Below, in pieces: positions 16,729 to 25,898 of a DNA stretch of 64,000 nt. Origin of the DNA: Saccharopolyspora ipomoeae (GTDB lineage Bacteria; Actinomycetota; Actinomycetes; Mycobacteriales; Pseudonocardiaceae). A program made the translations under genes and the position numbers. The stretch lies in the NCBI RefSeq assembly GCF_029952525.1, contig NZ_JASAOF010000002.1, positions 124,001 through 188,000 on the forward strand, read 5' to 3'. The notes beneath the pieces are model-generated. The model had not been told where the DNA came from. It did not search any database and saw only the letters and a program-made list of their open reading frames with translations. Position 1 is the stretch's first letter, and every line of letters starts with the position of its first letter.

Positions 16729-17673
16729 ATGGGGATCAGGACCAGTGGGCTGCACCACGTCACGGCGATCGGTGAGAACCCCCAGCGCAACGCGGACTTC
16801 TACCTGCGCACCCTGGGCCTGCGGCTGGTGAAGACGACCGTCAACTTCGACTCGACCGGCGTCTACCACCTCTACTACGGCGACACCTCCGGCAGGCCCG
16901 GCTCGCTGATGACCTTCTTCCCGTGGCAGTCGATCGAGTCCGGCCGGATCGGCTCCGGGCAGGCCACCGCGACCGCGTTCTCCGTCCCGGCCAACTCCAT
17001 CGGCTGGTGGAAGCAGCACCTCGCCGCCGCCGGTGTCGAGACCACGCGGGTCACCAACCGCGACGAGGAGGACGTCCTCGGCTTCCGCGACCCCGACGGC
17101 CTGGAGCTCGCCCTGGTCGCCCACCCGCAGGGCGACCCGCGCGACCCGTGGGACACCCCGTCGGTCCCGGCCGAGCACGCCATCCGCGGCCTGCACTCGG
17201 TGACCATGACCGTCGCGCGCGAGGCCGACACCTCCGACCTGCTCGTCGACGGCCTCGGCCTGCAGTTCCGGCACCAGGACGGCGACCGGCTGCGCTTCGC
17301 CGCGGGCGAGGGCGGACCCGGTGCGCTGGTGGACGTGCGGGTGGACCCGAACGCCCCGGAGGGCTACGTCGCGGGCGGCACCGTGCACCACGTGGCCTGG
17401 CGCGTGCCGGACGACCAGACCCAGAAGGAGTGGCGCGACGAGCTCGTCGGGCGCGGCCTGGAGGTCACCGAGATCCGCGACCGCCAGTACTTCAAGTCCA
17501 TCTACTTTCGCGAGCCCGGTGGCGTGCTGCTCGAAATCGCCACCGATTCGCCCGGGTTCGACATCGACGAGCCGCTGCTGGAGCTCGGCCGCGAGCTGAA
17601 GCTGCCGCCGTGGCTGGAGCCCACCCGCGAGGACATCGCGAACTCCCTGCCACCGCTCGACGTCCCGGCCTGA
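16729..17673 (+). CDS. Ring-cleaving dioxygenase, MhqA/MhqO type (VOC superfamily)
   Basis: A 314-residue protein with two glyoxalase-like halves. GLHHVTAIGENPQRNADFY opens the first and GLHSVTMTV the second; metal ligands are the histidines in these motifs and the C-terminal glutamate in GGVLLEIATDSPGF. HHVAWRVPDD is typical of hydroquinone-specific extradiol dioxygenases of the MhqO family. AGGAGG precedes ATG 16729. It should open substituted hydroquinones or catechols for detoxification. It is divergent from, and probably controlled by, the adjacent MarR regulator. Confidence 0.88.
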   Translation: MGIRTSGLHHVTAIGENPQRNADFYLRTLGLRLVKTTVNFDSTGVYHLYYGDTSGRPGSLMTFFPWQSIESGRIGSGQATATAFSVPANSIGWWKQHLAAAGVETTRVTNRDEEDVLGFRDPDGLELALVAHPQGDPRDPWDTPSVPAEHAIRGLHSVTMTVAREADTSDLLVDGLGLQFRHQDGDRLRFAAGEGGPGALVDVRVDPNAPEGYVAGGTVHHVAWRVPDDQTQKEWRDELVGRGLEVTEIRDRQYFKSIYFREPGGVLLEIATDSPGFDIDEPLLELGRELKLPPWLEPTREDIANSLPPLDVPA

Positions 17674-17825
17674 GTGCACTGTGGAGTGATCACGCGGCGC
17701 TGACCTGCCGTTGCCGGAGTCACAAAGTCGCCACCCGGGTGCATGATCCGGGCCCGTCGTGCGAGCATCCCTCGAACTCATCATCGCGTCGCGGGTGCGG
17801 CGGTTCGAGGAAAGGCTGATTCCAA

Positions 17826-19100
17826 GTGCAGGTCTTGTGGGGTCTCGGCGGCATGGTCGTCGTCCTGCTGCTCGCGTTCGCGATGTCGACCAACAGGCGC
17901 GCGATCAACCTCCGCACGGTGCTCGGTGCGCTGGCGATCCAGATCATCTTCGCGGTCGTGGTGCTGCGCTGGCCGCTGGGCCAGCAGGCGTTGACCGCCG
18001 TGGCCGCCGGTGTCACGAAGGTCATCGAGTCCTCCAAGGAGGGCATCGACTTCCTGGTCGGCCCGATCATGCCCAGCGAGGGCACGGTCGTGGCCTTCCA
18101 GGTGCTGCCGATCATCATCTTCGTGTCCTCGCTGACCGCGGTGCTCTACCACCTGCACGTCCTGCAGTGGGTCGTGCGCATCATCGGTGGTGGTCTGCAG
18201 AAGGCGCTGGGCACCACGCGGGCGGAGTCGCTGAACGCGACCGGCAACATCTTCCTCGGTCAGACCGAGGCGCCGCTGCTGGTGCGGCCCTACCTGGCGA
18301 GCATGAGCCGCTCGGAGTTCTTCGCGGTGATGGTCGGCGGACTGGCCACTGTGGCCGGAACGGTCATGGTCGGCTACGCGATGCTGGGCGCCGAGCTGGA
18401 GAACCTCATCGCCGCCAGCTTCATGGCCGCCCCGGCCGGTCTGCTGATGGCCAAGATGATCATGCCCGCGACCGAGGACGAGCCCTCCTCCGACGACGCT
18501 CCCGCGGCCGAGGACGCCGACGCCGCTGAAGAGGAGGAGTCCAAGCAGGTCGCCTTCGGCACCGCCGCGCCCGCGCTGGAGGAGAAGCCGCGCAACGTCA
18601 TCGACGCCGCGGCCACCGGCGCCTCCGACGGCCTCAAGCTCGCCCTCAACGTCGGCGCGATGCTGTTCGCGTTCGTCTCCCTGATCGCGCTGCTCAACCT
18701 CATCGTCGGCGCCGTCGGCGGGCTGTTCGGCCTGCCGGACCTGACCATGCAGCAGATCCTCGGCTACGTGTTCTCCCCGCTGATGTGGGTGATCGGCGTG
18801 CCGTGGCACGAGGCCGTGGCCGCCGGCGGGTTCGTCGGCGAGAAGCTGGTGATCAACGAGTTCGTCGCCTTCTCCGACTTCGGCCCGCAGGCCGCGCAGT
18901 TCAGCGAGAAGACCGCCACCATCGTCACCTTCGCGCTGACCGGTTTCGCCAACCTCGGTTCGCTGGCGATCCTGCTCGGCGGCCTGGGCGGTCTGGTGCC
19001 CGGCAAGCGCGGCTGGATCGCCAAGGACGGCATCCGCGCCGTGCTGGCGGCGACCCTGGCCAACCTGCTCAGCGCCACCATCGCGGGCGTCCTCGTCTGA
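17826..19100 (+). CDS. Concentrative nucleoside transporter (NupC/CNT family)
   Basis: A 424-residue membrane protein. Diagnostic CNT segments are LNATGNIFLGQTEAPLLVRPY and the C-terminal NEFVAF with GFANLGSLAILLGG, which bind nucleoside and sodium or proton. The central loop between membrane segments is unusually acidic (EDEPSSDDAPAAEDADAAEEEE). The start is GTG 17826 with AGGAAAGG upstream. It imports nucleosides by ion symport. It stands alone between a dioxygenase and a convergent MarR gene; no nucleoside catabolic gene is adjacent. Confidence 0.9.
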   Translation: MQVLWGLGGMVVVLLLAFAMSTNRRAINLRTVLGALAIQIIFAVVVLRWPLGQQALTAVAAGVTKVIESSKEGIDFLVGPIMPSEGTVVAFQVLPIIIFVSSLTAVLYHLHVLQWVVRIIGGGLQKALGTTRAESLNATGNIFLGQTEAPLLVRPYLASMSRSEFFAVMVGGLATVAGTVMVGYAMLGAELENLIAASFMAAPAGLLMAKMIMPATEDEPSSDDAPAAEDADAAEEEESKQVAFGTAAPALEEKPRNVIDAAATGASDGLKLALNVGAMLFAFVSLIALLNLIVGAVGGLFGLPDLTMQQILGYVFSPLMWVIGVPWHEAVAAGGFVGEKLVINEFVAFSDFGPQAAQFSEKTATIVTFALTGFANLGSLAILLGGLGGLVPGKRGWIAKDGIRAVLAATLANLLSATIAGVLV

Positions 19101-19112
19101 CCCGCTCCCGTC

Positions 19113-19150
19113 GAACGGCCCGTCGCGGAACTTCCCGTGGCGGGCCGTTC
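19113..19150. terminator. Bidirectional terminator between convergent genes
   Basis: GAACGGCCCG (19113-19122) and CGGGCCGTTC (19141-19150) form a perfect 10-base stem in the 57-base gap between the CNT gene and the convergent MarR gene. Confidence 0.7.
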
Positions 19151-19157
19151 TCGCGTG

Positions 19158-19613
19158 TCAGGGGGTGTGGGAGTTCACGGCGGCGGTGAGCGCGCGGAGC
19201 GCGGGAAGGGCCGCGTCGAGCCGGGCGCGTTCGGCGGCGGGCAGCTGGGCGAGGCTGCGGCGCAGGGCCGAGGCGCTGGCGCGGTCGTAGCGGTCGAGCA
19301 GGTCCAGCGCGGTGTCGGTGGCGCTGAGCCGCGCGGTGCGCGCGTCCTCGGGATCGCTGTCGCGGGCGACGAGTCCGGCCGTGCGCATCGTCTTGACCAG
19401 GTTGCTGATCGTCGAGGGCGCGACCTGCAGCGCGGTGGCCGCCTCGCGCGGGCTCAGCGGACCGTCGGCCACCAGCAGGCGCAGCAGCTCGATCTGGGCC
19501 TCGGGCAGGTCGGGCAGGTCGGCGGCCTGCCGGGAGGCGCGCAGCACGGCGCGGCGCAGCGGTCCGAGCAGGCGGGTGAACTCGAGCGCGGCGGTATCCA
19601 GGTCACCGGTCAC
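19158..19613 (-). CDS. MarR-family transcriptional regulator of the phenolic acid decarboxylase
   Basis: A 151-residue MarR protein. The helix-turn-helix and wing read REAATALQVAPSTISNLVK and RDSDPEDARTARLSAT. GTG 19613 is the first usable start, because the nearby ATG on this strand runs into a stop. It is divergent from the phenolic acid decarboxylase, with two 13-base palindromic boxes between them, so it probably senses hydroxycinnamates. In Bacillus this role is filled by PadR, which is a different family; here a MarR protein appears to do the job (inference from position). Confidence 0.87.
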   Translation of the reverse strand: MTGDLDTAALEFTRLLGPLRRAVLRASRQAADLPDLPEAQIELLRLLVADGPLSPREAATALQVAPSTISNLVKTMRTAGLVARDSDPEDARTARLSATDTALDLLDRYDRASASALRRSLAQLPAAERARLDAALPALRALTAAVNSHTP

Positions 19614-19641
19614 CGGCTCATTGTGCCCGACCGCACATTAG

Positions 19642-19670
19642 TTTTGCAGCAAAATAGTTTTGTAGCAAAA
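19642..19670. promoter_or_regulatory. Tandem palindromic operator boxes
   Basis: TTTTGCAGCAAAA (19642-19654, perfect palindrome) and TTTTGTAGCAAAA (19658-19670) are repeated with a 16-base period in the divergent promoter between the MarR and phenolic acid decarboxylase genes. Tandem sites suggest cooperative binding of two dimers. Confidence 0.65.
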
Positions 19671-19708
19671 TTGAATGTGTCAACGTCAACGACGGGGGAG
19701 CGAGGCGC

Positions 19709-20239
19709 ATGAGCGAGCACCCGACCACGGTGGAGAACCCGGTTCCCGAGCAGGACCTGTCCGGCATCGTCGGCCACCGGTTCATCTACACCTACGCCAA
19801 CGGCTGGCAGTACGAGATGTACGTCAAGAACGAGCGCACCATCGACTACCGGATCCACACCGGTCACGTCGGCGGCCGCTGGGTCAAGGGCCAGGAGGTC
19901 GACCTGGTGGCGCTCACCCGCGGCGTCTACAAGGTGTCCTGGACCGAGCCGACCGGGACCTCGGTCGCGGTCAACGTCATCCCGGGCGAGCGCGTGCTGC
20001 ACGGCGTGATCTTCTTCCCGGACTGGATCCGCGAGCACGGCGAGCGCACGGTGCTGTACCAGAACGACCACCTCGACGAGATGCGCGAGTACCGCGACGA
20101 GGGGCCGACCTACCCGATCTACGTGGTGCCGGAGTTCGCCCGCATCACGCTCTTCGAGCACGTCGGCACCGATGACGAAACCGTCATCGACACCGCCCCG
20201 GGAGACCTGCCCGCGGGTTGGTCCGACCGCGCGAACTGA
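19709..20239 (+). CDS. padC: Phenolic acid decarboxylase
   Basis: A 176-residue protein that matches the PadC family almost end to end: [60 protein letters not shown] and YQNDHLDEM are the conserved lipocalin-like strands holding the catalytic Tyr and Glu. It decarboxylates p-coumaric, caffeic or ferulic acid to the vinylphenol without a cofactor. GGGGGAG precedes ATG 19709. The following ligase and SDR could give an alternative CoA-dependent route for similar acids. Divergent MarR gene and operator boxes predict induction by phenolic acids. Confidence 0.95.
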   Translation: MSEHPTTVENPVPEQDLSGIVGHRFIYTYANGWQYEMYVKNERTIDYRIHTGHVGGRWVKGQEVDLVALTRGVYKVSWTEPTGTSVAVNVIPGERVLHGVIFFPDWIREHGERTVLYQNDHLDEMREYRDEGPTYPIYVVPEFARITLFEHVGTDDETVIDTAPGDLPAGWSDRAN

Positions 20240-20246
20240 TCGTCCG

Positions 20247-20264
20247 ACCAAGCGATAGTTTGGT
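20247..20264. promoter_or_regulatory. Palindrome upstream of the acyl-CoA ligase
   Basis: ACCAAGCGATAGTTTGGT has perfect ACCAA/TTGGT arms (five bases each) around an eight-base centre, and CCG/CGG extend the symmetry. It lies 42 bases before the ligase start and just after the decarboxylase stop, so the ligase may have its own regulated promoter. The regulator is unknown. Confidence 0.4.
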
Positions 20265-20306
20265 ACGGTGCCTCCCGGTGTCCGGTGCGCCGACGCGGGA
20301 GGCGTG

Positions 20307-21830
20307 ATGCTGATCAGCGACGTGGTGGCCTTCGCGGCCGGGCGTGCGCCCGAGGTCGCCGCCCTGGAGTTCGAGGACACCACGTGGACCTTCGGTGAGC
20401 TGCGCCGAGCGATCCACCGGCTGGCCCACGGCCTCGCCGGGATCGCCCGGCCCGGCGACCGGATCGCCGTGCTCACCGAGAACAACCCCGAGTACGTGCT
20501 CGCCTACCACGCGGTTCCGCTGGCGGGCATGGTGCTGCTGCCGGTGAACTACCGGCTCGCGCCCCGCGAGATCGCCGACCTGCTCGCCGACGCCCGGCCC
20601 ACCGCGCTCCTCACCGAGGCGAAGTACCTGGACGCCGCCCGGCACGCCGCCGCCGAGGTCTCCTCGATCACCACGATCATCACCGTCGACGGAAGCTCCG
20701 GCATGGCGCTGTCCGAGCTGATCGAGGGGCAGCCCGACACCGAACCCGCCCGGCCCGACGAGGACTCACCGGCCTGGCTGCTCTACACCTCCGGCACCAC
20801 CGGACGGGCCAAGGGCGCCGTGCTGACCCACCGCAACGTCGTGGCGGGCGCGGTCAACGCGGCGCTGAGCTGGCCGCGCGCGACCGAGCAGCGGCCGGTG
20901 TCCCTGGTGCCGTGGCCGCTGTGCCACATCGCCGGGTACAACGTGCTCGTCGCGCACCTGGCCGCGGAGACGGTCGTGCTGCTGCGCCGCTACAGCGCCG
21001 AGGGCTTCCTCGACGCCGTTCGGCGCCACCGGGTCACCGCGACCACGGTCGCGCCCACGATGCTGGCGATGCTGCTGCGCCACCCCGCCTTGGAGGTCTG
21101 CGACACCTCCTCGATCACCCGCATCGGCTACGGCTCGGCACCGATGCCGGTGGCGACCCTGCGCGAGGCCATGATCCGGTTCCCGAACGCCGGGTTCCGC
21201 GCGGGTTTCGGCATGACCGAGCTCGCGGGCAACGCGCTGGCCCACGGCCCCGACGGGCACCGCGAGGCGGCGGGCGGACGGCCGGAGCTGCTGGCCTCGG
21301 CCGGAACCCCGATGCTGCTCTCGGCCGCCCGCGTCGTCGACGACGACGGCGTCGAGTGCGCGCCGGAGGTGGTGGGGGAGTTGGAGATCCGGGGCGACCA
21401 GGTGTTCTCCGGCTACTGGAACCGCCCCGAGGCCACCGAGGAGTCCTTCCGCGACGGGTGGTTCCGCACCGGTGATCTGGCCCGGTGCGACGCCGAGGGC
21501 CGCTACGCCATCGTGGACCGGCGCAAGGACATGATCCTGTCCGGTGGCGAGAACGTCTACTCCCGCGAGGTCGAGGACGTCCTGCACCAGCACCCGGCCG
21601 TCGGAGCGGCCGCCGTGGTCGGCGCGCCGGACGAGCTGTGGGGCGAGCGCGTCGTGGCCGTCATCGAGCCCGCGAGCGCGGAACACCCCACCGAGCGGGA
21701 GATCCGCGAGTTCTGCGCCGCCCACCTCGCCGGCTACAAGTGCCCGCGCGCGGTGCTGGTGGTCGACGAGCTGCCGCGCAACACCGCGGGCAAGGTCCTC
21801 AAGCGCGAACTCCGGGACCGGGTTCGCTGA
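20307..21830 (+). CDS. Class I adenylate-forming acyl-CoA ligase
   Basis: A 507-residue ANL-family enzyme. LLYTSGTTGRAKGAVLTHRN is the AMP-binding motif, FGMTELAGNAL the A5 region, WFRTGDLARCDAEGRY the hinge aspartate region and PRNTAGKVLKRELR carries the catalytic C-terminal lysine. ATG 20307 follows GGGAGG; a longer frame starts at 20268 without a ribosome site. It probably activates a phenylpropanoid or fatty acid to its CoA ester. It follows phenolic acid decarboxylase and precedes an SDR like those that oxidise 3-hydroxyacyl-CoA, consistent with side-chain beta-oxidation of phenolic acids. Confidence 0.88.
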   Translation: MLISDVVAFAAGRAPEVAALEFEDTTWTFGELRRAIHRLAHGLAGIARPGDRIAVLTENNPEYVLAYHAVPLAGMVLLPVNYRLAPREIADLLADARPTALLTEAKYLDAARHAAAEVSSITTIITVDGSSGMALSELIEGQPDTEPARPDEDSPAWLLYTSGTTGRAKGAVLTHRNVVAGAVNAALSWPRATEQRPVSLVPWPLCHIAGYNVLVAHLAAETVVLLRRYSAEGFLDAVRRHRVTATTVAPTMLAMLLRHPALEVCDTSSITRIGYGSAPMPVATLREAMIRFPNAGFRAGFGMTELAGNALAHGPDGHREAAGGRPELLASAGTPMLLSAARVVDDDGVECAPEVVGELEIRGDQVFSGYWNRPEATEESFRDGWFRTGDLARCDAEGRYAIVDRRKDMILSGGENVYSREVEDVLHQHPAVGAAAVVGAPDELWGERVVAVIEPASAEHPTEREIREFCAAHLAGYKCPRAVLVVDELPRNTAGKVLKRELRDRVR

Positions 21831-21849
21831 CCTCGACGAGGAGGAAGCA

Positions 21850-22608
21850 GTGGAGATCAACGGCAAGAAGGCGGTCGTGTTCGGCGGGGCCTCGGGCATG
21901 GGCCGCGCCAGCGCGGAACTGCTCGCGGCCCAGGGGGCTTCGGTGGCCATCGCCGACCTCGCGGGCTCGCAGGGCGAGGACGTCGCCGCGCAGCTGGGCG
22001 GCAGCTTCCACCCGGTCGACGTGACCGACTTCGAGGGCGTCGAGCGCGCCCTGGCCGAGGCCGTGGACGGTCTCGGCGGGCTGCACATCACCGTGACCAC
22101 CGCCGGTGGCGGGCTCGCGCAGCGCACGCTCGGCAAGCAGGGGCCGCACGATCTCGACGCGTTCCGCCGGATCCTGGACCTCAACACCGTCGGCACCTTC
22201 AACATCAGCCGCCTGGCCGCCGCGCACATGAACGCCAACGAGCCCGAGGACGGCGAGCGCGGCGTCATCATCAACACCTCCTCGATCGCCGCTTTCGAAG
22301 GGCAGGTCGGTCAGGTCGCCTACACCGCCGCCAAGGCCGCGATCGCCGGGATGTGCCTGACGATGGCCCGCGACCTGGGCTCGATGGGCATCCGCGTGCT
22401 CGCGATCGCCCCGAGCCTGTTCGACACCGGGATCGTGCGGGGCGCCCCGGAGGAGGTGAAGGCCGCGCTGGTCAAGGACGCGGCGTTCCCGCGCCGGATG
22501 GGGCGCCCCGAGGAGTACGCGAAACTGGTGCGCGCCATCGTCGACAACCCCATGCTCAACGGTCAGTGCCTGCGGCTGGACGCGGGACAGCGCTTCGCCC
22601 CGAAGTGA
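21850..22608 (+). CDS. SDR oxidoreductase, 3-hydroxyacyl-CoA dehydrogenase (HSD10-like) type
   Basis: A 252-residue SDR starting at GTG 21850 with GAGGAGGAAG upstream. Motifs: FGGASGMGRASAELLA for NAD, INTSSIAAFEGQVGQVAYTAAKAAI holding the Ser-Tyr-Lys triad, and the HSD10-like end IVDNPMLNGQCLRLDAG. HSD10-type enzymes oxidise 3-hydroxyacyl-CoA. It is 20 bases downstream of the acyl-CoA ligase and probably co-transcribed with it. Two perfect palindromic elements follow the stop codon. Confidence 0.85.
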   Translation: MEINGKKAVVFGGASGMGRASAELLAAQGASVAIADLAGSQGEDVAAQLGGSFHPVDVTDFEGVERALAEAVDGLGGLHITVTTAGGGLAQRTLGKQGPHDLDAFRRILDLNTVGTFNISRLAAAHMNANEPEDGERGVIINTSSIAAFEGQVGQVAYTAAKAAIAGMCLTMARDLGSMGIRVLAIAPSLFDTGIVRGAPEEVKAALVKDAAFPRRMGRPEEYAKLVRAIVDNPMLNGQCLRLDAGQRFAPK

Positions 22609-22614
22609 GGGGGC

Positions 22615-22640
22615 GGGGAAGTTTTCATGAAAACTTCCCC
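22615..22640. repeat. Perfect 26-base palindrome, copy 1 of the TTTTCATGAAAA family
   Basis: A 26-base perfect palindrome with arms GGGGAAGTTTTCA and TGAAAACTTCCCC, seven bases past the SDR stop. As RNA it forms a 13-base stem with almost no loop. Copies 2 (22711), 3 (59262, degenerate) and 4 (59322) share the centre. It may end transcription of the SDR operon. Confidence 0.75.
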
Positions 22641-22710
22641 CACTCCGAACCAACCACCCTCTCAACAGGTATTTCCACCCAAACACCTTCTTCTGAAGAG
22701 CTCCGGTTCC

Positions 22711-22754
22711 GTGTGGGGTGGGGAAGTTTTCATGAAAACTTCCCCACCCCACAC
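22711..22754. repeat. Perfect 44-base palindrome, copy 2 of the TTTTCATGAAAA family
   Basis: Forty-four bases that equal their own reverse complement; the left half is GTGTGGGGTGGGG followed by AAGTTTTCA. It shares the central 26 bases with copy 1, 70 bases upstream, while its outer arms are unique. No gene lies between the two. Confidence 0.8.
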
Positions 22755-22876
22755 GCCCTGAGATGAGCGGGGGTCGAACCGTGACCTCCGGGGATCTTGG
22801 CAGCCGGGTGTGATCGGCGTAACCTGCCTGAATCCATGAACGTGAACACACTTCACATTCACCGAGGAGCAGGTAG

Positions 22877-24901
22877 ATGCCCGTCGCTCGCAGACAGGTG
22901 CTGGCCGCCGCCGCGACCGCGCCGCTGGCCGCCGCAGGTCTGACCGCCCCGGGTCTGGCCGCCCCGGGGGCCGGCGCCACCCCCGCGTCCGGCCAGGGCC
23001 CGACCGGGTACCGGGTCGGGCGCGGGGTCGCCGACGTCACCGGTCCGGCCGCCGAGAACGGCATGATGGGCTACTCCATGCCCCAGCAGCAGACCGCGGG
23101 CATCCACCTGCGCACCCTGGCGCGCGCGTTCGTCGTCGACGACGGCGCGAACCGGGTGGTGTTCGTGACCGCCGAGCTCGGCGCGCTGTTCCAGTCGGTG
23201 CACCAGGAGGTGATGCGGCGGCTGATCGAGACCTACGGCGGGCTCTACACCGAGCAGAACGTGCTGCTCAACGCCACGCACACGCACGCAGCGTGCGGCG
23301 GCGACTCGCACTACGCCGCCTACGACCTGGCCACCCTCGGGTTCCAGGAGGAGGTCTTCGAGGCCGTCGTCGGCGGTATCACCGAGGCCATCGGCGCAGC
23401 GCACGACGACCTGCGGCCCGGGACGCTCGCGCTCGGTCGGGCCGAGCTCACCGACGCCAGCGTCAACCGCTCACGCAGCGCCTTCGAGCTCAACCCGCGG
23501 CAGGACACCGAGCACTTCCCGGATGCCATCGACCCGGCCGTGACGGTGCTGCGCTTCGCCCAGGGCGGGCGCGACGTCGGTGCGATCGCCTGGTTCGCCA
23601 CCCACGGCACGTCGATGACCAACACCAACCACCTGATCAGCTCCGACAACAAGGGTTACGCCGCCTTCGCCTGGGAGCGGGACGACCCGGAGTTCGTGGC
23701 CTGCTTCGCCCAGACCAACGCCGCCGACATGTCCCCGAACCTCGACCTGGAACCGGGGAAGGGGCCGACCGACGACGAGTTCACCAACACCCGAATCATC
23801 GGCGAGCGCCAGTTCCTCGCCGCCCGAAGGGCTTTCGACGAGGCCGTCACTCCGATGAGCGGGCCGGTCGACTCGCTGCTGTGCTACGTGGACCTCTCCG
23901 AGGTCACTGTGGACGGACGGTTCACCCCGGACGGCGAGACGCACCGCACCTGCACGGCCGCGATCGGCTGGTCGATGCTGGCCGGAAGCACCGAGGACGG
24001 ACCGGGAATCCCGATCGGCGAAGGTCTGCGCAACCCGCTGTGGGAGTGGCTGGGCGGGGCGGACGTGCCGATCCCGCCGCAGCTCGCCGACGAGCAGGCG
24101 CCGAAACCCGTTGCGGTGCCGTTCGGAGCGATGCCACCACACCCGTGGTGCCCGGAAGTGCTGCCGCTGCAACTGATGCGGCTCGGCGACCTCCACCTCG
24201 TGGCGGGCCCGGCGGAGTACACGATCGTGGCAGGGCTGCGGATCCGGCGCAGCGTCGCCGCCGAACTCGGCGTGCCGCTGGAGAACGTCCTCGTCCAGGG
24301 CTACGCCAACGCCTACAGCCAGTACGTCACCACGCCGGAGGAGTACGACGCCCAGCAGTACGAGGGCGCCTCCACGCTCTTCGGCCGCTACACCCTTCCC
24401 GCCTACCAGCAGGAGTTCACCCGCCTCGCCGCGGCGATGCGCGACGGGAAACGCGTTCCGCTGGGCCCGGTTCCGCCCGACATGTCCGGGACGCTGCCGA
24501 ACCTGCAGCCCGGCGTGGTCTTCGACGCCCCGCCACCCGGACGCGATTTCGGCGACGTGCTCACCGAACCCGCGAGCGGTTACCACCGCGGCGACCGGGT
24601 CACCGCCGAGTTCGTCACCGGCCACCCGAAGAACGACCTGCGCCGCGGCGGCACGTTCGCCGAGGTCCAGCGCCTGGTGGACGGCCGGTGGGTCACCGTC
24701 GCCGACGACCGGCACTGGGCGACCCGCTACGAGTGGCGGCGCACCGGAGTGGCATCCTCGGCGGCGACGGTCACGTGGGACGTTCCCGCCGGAGTGCCCA
24801 CGGGTCGTTACCGCATCGTCCACAACGGAGACTGGAAGGCCGCCGGTTCCGGGAAGATCACGGGGTTCGCCGGGATCAGCCGCGATTTCCTGGTGGCGTG
24901 A
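22877..24901 (+). CDS. Neutral/alkaline non-lysosomal ceramidase-family protein, secreted
   Basis: A 674-residue protein. The N terminus has a twin-arginine/Sec-like signal (ARRQVLAAAATAPLAAAG) with Ala-Pro repeats. The zinc and catalytic regions of neutral ceramidases are visible: NATHTHAACGG, VNRSRSAFELNP, WFATHGTSMTNTNHLISSDN and the C-terminal QGYANAYSQYVTTPEEYDAQQYEGASTLFG region (described in part). The end is the immunoglobulin-like domain of the family. It should release fatty acids from ceramides or related N-acyl lipids outside the cell. It has no operon partner; the 22615-22754 palindromes precede it. Confidence 0.88.
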   Translation: MPVARRQVLAAAATAPLAAAGLTAPGLAAPGAGATPASGQGPTGYRVGRGVADVTGPAAENGMMGYSMPQQQTAGIHLRTLARAFVVDDGANRVVFVTAELGALFQSVHQEVMRRLIETYGGLYTEQNVLLNATHTHAACGGDSHYAAYDLATLGFQEEVFEAVVGGITEAIGAAHDDLRPGTLALGRAELTDASVNRSRSAFELNPRQDTEHFPDAIDPAVTVLRFAQGGRDVGAIAWFATHGTSMTNTNHLISSDNKGYAAFAWERDDPEFVACFAQTNAADMSPNLDLEPGKGPTDDEFTNTRIIGERQFLAARRAFDEAVTPMSGPVDSLLCYVDLSEVTVDGRFTPDGETHRTCTAAIGWSMLAGSTEDGPGIPIGEGLRNPLWEWLGGADVPIPPQLADEQAPKPVAVPFGAMPPHPWCPEVLPLQLMRLGDLHLVAGPAEYTIVAGLRIRRSVAAELGVPLENVLVQGYANAYSQYVTTPEEYDAQQYEGASTLFGRYTLPAYQQEFTRLAAAMRDGKRVPLGPVPPDMSGTLPNLQPGVVFDAPPPGRDFGDVLTEPASGYHRGDRVTAEFVTGHPKNDLRRGGTFAEVQRLVDGRWVTVADDRHWATRYEWRRTGVASSAATVTWDVPAGVPTGRYRIVHNGDWKAAGSGKITGFAGISRDFLVA

Positions 24902-25048
24902 TCGTCGGGATCGCGCGGTGCCGTGGTCGAATCGTAATGTCCCCGTGCGGGTAAACCGGTGATCAGAGTGCGTCATGGGTGGAACTCGACGCCCTGGTCG
25001 CGTACACCTGGGGACAGCACTTGACAAGCCCGAACCAGGAAGGTGTTC

Positions 25049-25792
25049 ATGACCTCTTCGCCGAACGAGCCCGGCCAGGGCGGCTCCGAGAAGAAGCCCG
25101 CTGACGAGACCGAGAACTCGGCTCCGGAGCAGGCCTCGGAGAACGCGACCGCCGCCGGCCACGGCGAGGCCGAGACCGGCGCCGAGCAGTCGGGCGCCGA
25201 GAAGCCTGGTGCCGAGCAGACCGACGCAGCGGAGGCCGAGACCGCCGAGGCCGACAAGTCGGAGACCGCGGCCGAGACTCCCGAGACCGAGGGATCCGAG
25301 GCCCCCGAGGCCGCTGCGACGGCTGAGACCGGTGAGTCCGCCGAGGCCGGTGAGCAGCCGAAGAAGAAGCGCAAGACCGGCATGATCATCGCCGTCGCCG
25401 CCTCGGTCGTGGTGCTCGCCGCGGTGGCAGCGGGTGCTTTCTGGCTGTTCAGCAGCGGCTCCGCGCAGGCGGCCGCCGAGGACTACGCGGCCATCTCCAC
25501 CAAGGAGACCCAGGACCCGCGCAGCGTCACGGCCGACGACTACCGCCCGGTGGTCTGCAACGCCGCGATGCCGCAGATCGAGGAGCTGCAGAAGCAGAAG
25601 GAGGAGTTCCTGAAGGTCGCCAAGCCGCAGGACTTCGAGATGCTCAAGCAGGTCAAGACGACGGTCAAGGGCGTGCAGGAGAACGGCGACAGCGGCACGG
25701 CGACGATGGAGTCCACCGTCCCGGGCCAGCAGCCCGCGACCGCGCAGCTCAAGCTCGTCAAGGAAGACGGCGACTGGAAGCTCTGCGCCTGA
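25049..25792 (+). CDS. Single-pass membrane protein with acidic N-terminal tail and DUF4878-like domain
   Basis: A 247-residue protein. Residues 1-108 are low-complexity and very acidic (Glu/Ala/Thr-rich), then a basic stop (KKKRKTG) and one transmembrane helix (IIAVAASVVVLAAVAAGAFW). The extracytoplasmic part resembles the small lumazine-like DUF4878 fold with two conserved cysteines (VVCNAAM and WKLCA). AGGAAGG precedes ATG 25049. Function is unknown; similar proteins are common in mycobacteria and relatives as cell-envelope proteins. A terminator hairpin follows. Confidence 0.7.
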   Translation: MTSSPNEPGQGGSEKKPADETENSAPEQASENATAAGHGEAETGAEQSGAEKPGAEQTDAAEAETAEADKSETAAETPETEGSEAPEAAATAETGESAEAGEQPKKKRKTGMIIAVAASVVVLAAVAAGAFWLFSSGSAQAAAEDYAAISTKETQDPRSVTADDYRPVVCNAAMPQIEELQKQKEEFLKVAKPQDFEMLKQVKTTVKGVQENGDSGTATMESTVPGQQPATAQLKLVKEDGDWKLCA

Positions 25793-25804
25793 TCCCTCGC
25801 TCTT

Positions 25805-25836
25805 CGGTGGCCGGTCGCTACGGTGATCGGCCACCG
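25805..25836. terminator. Bidirectional terminator between convergent genes
   Basis: CGGTGGCCG (25805-25813) and CGGCCACCG (25828-25836) form a 9-base stem, followed by a pyrimidine-rich stretch, between the acidic membrane protein gene and the convergent DoxX gene. Confidence 0.65.
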
Positions 25837-25898
25837 CTTGCTTTCCAGGGCCGGGAGGGGCACCTGGCAGCCGTTGGCAGGTGTCCTCGACCCCGGGC

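Noticed and set aside
22615..22754. Repeated palindromes as a CRISPR array
   Set aside because: Only two copies, no regular spacer, perfect self-complementarity and no cas gene; dispersed copies occur elsewhere.
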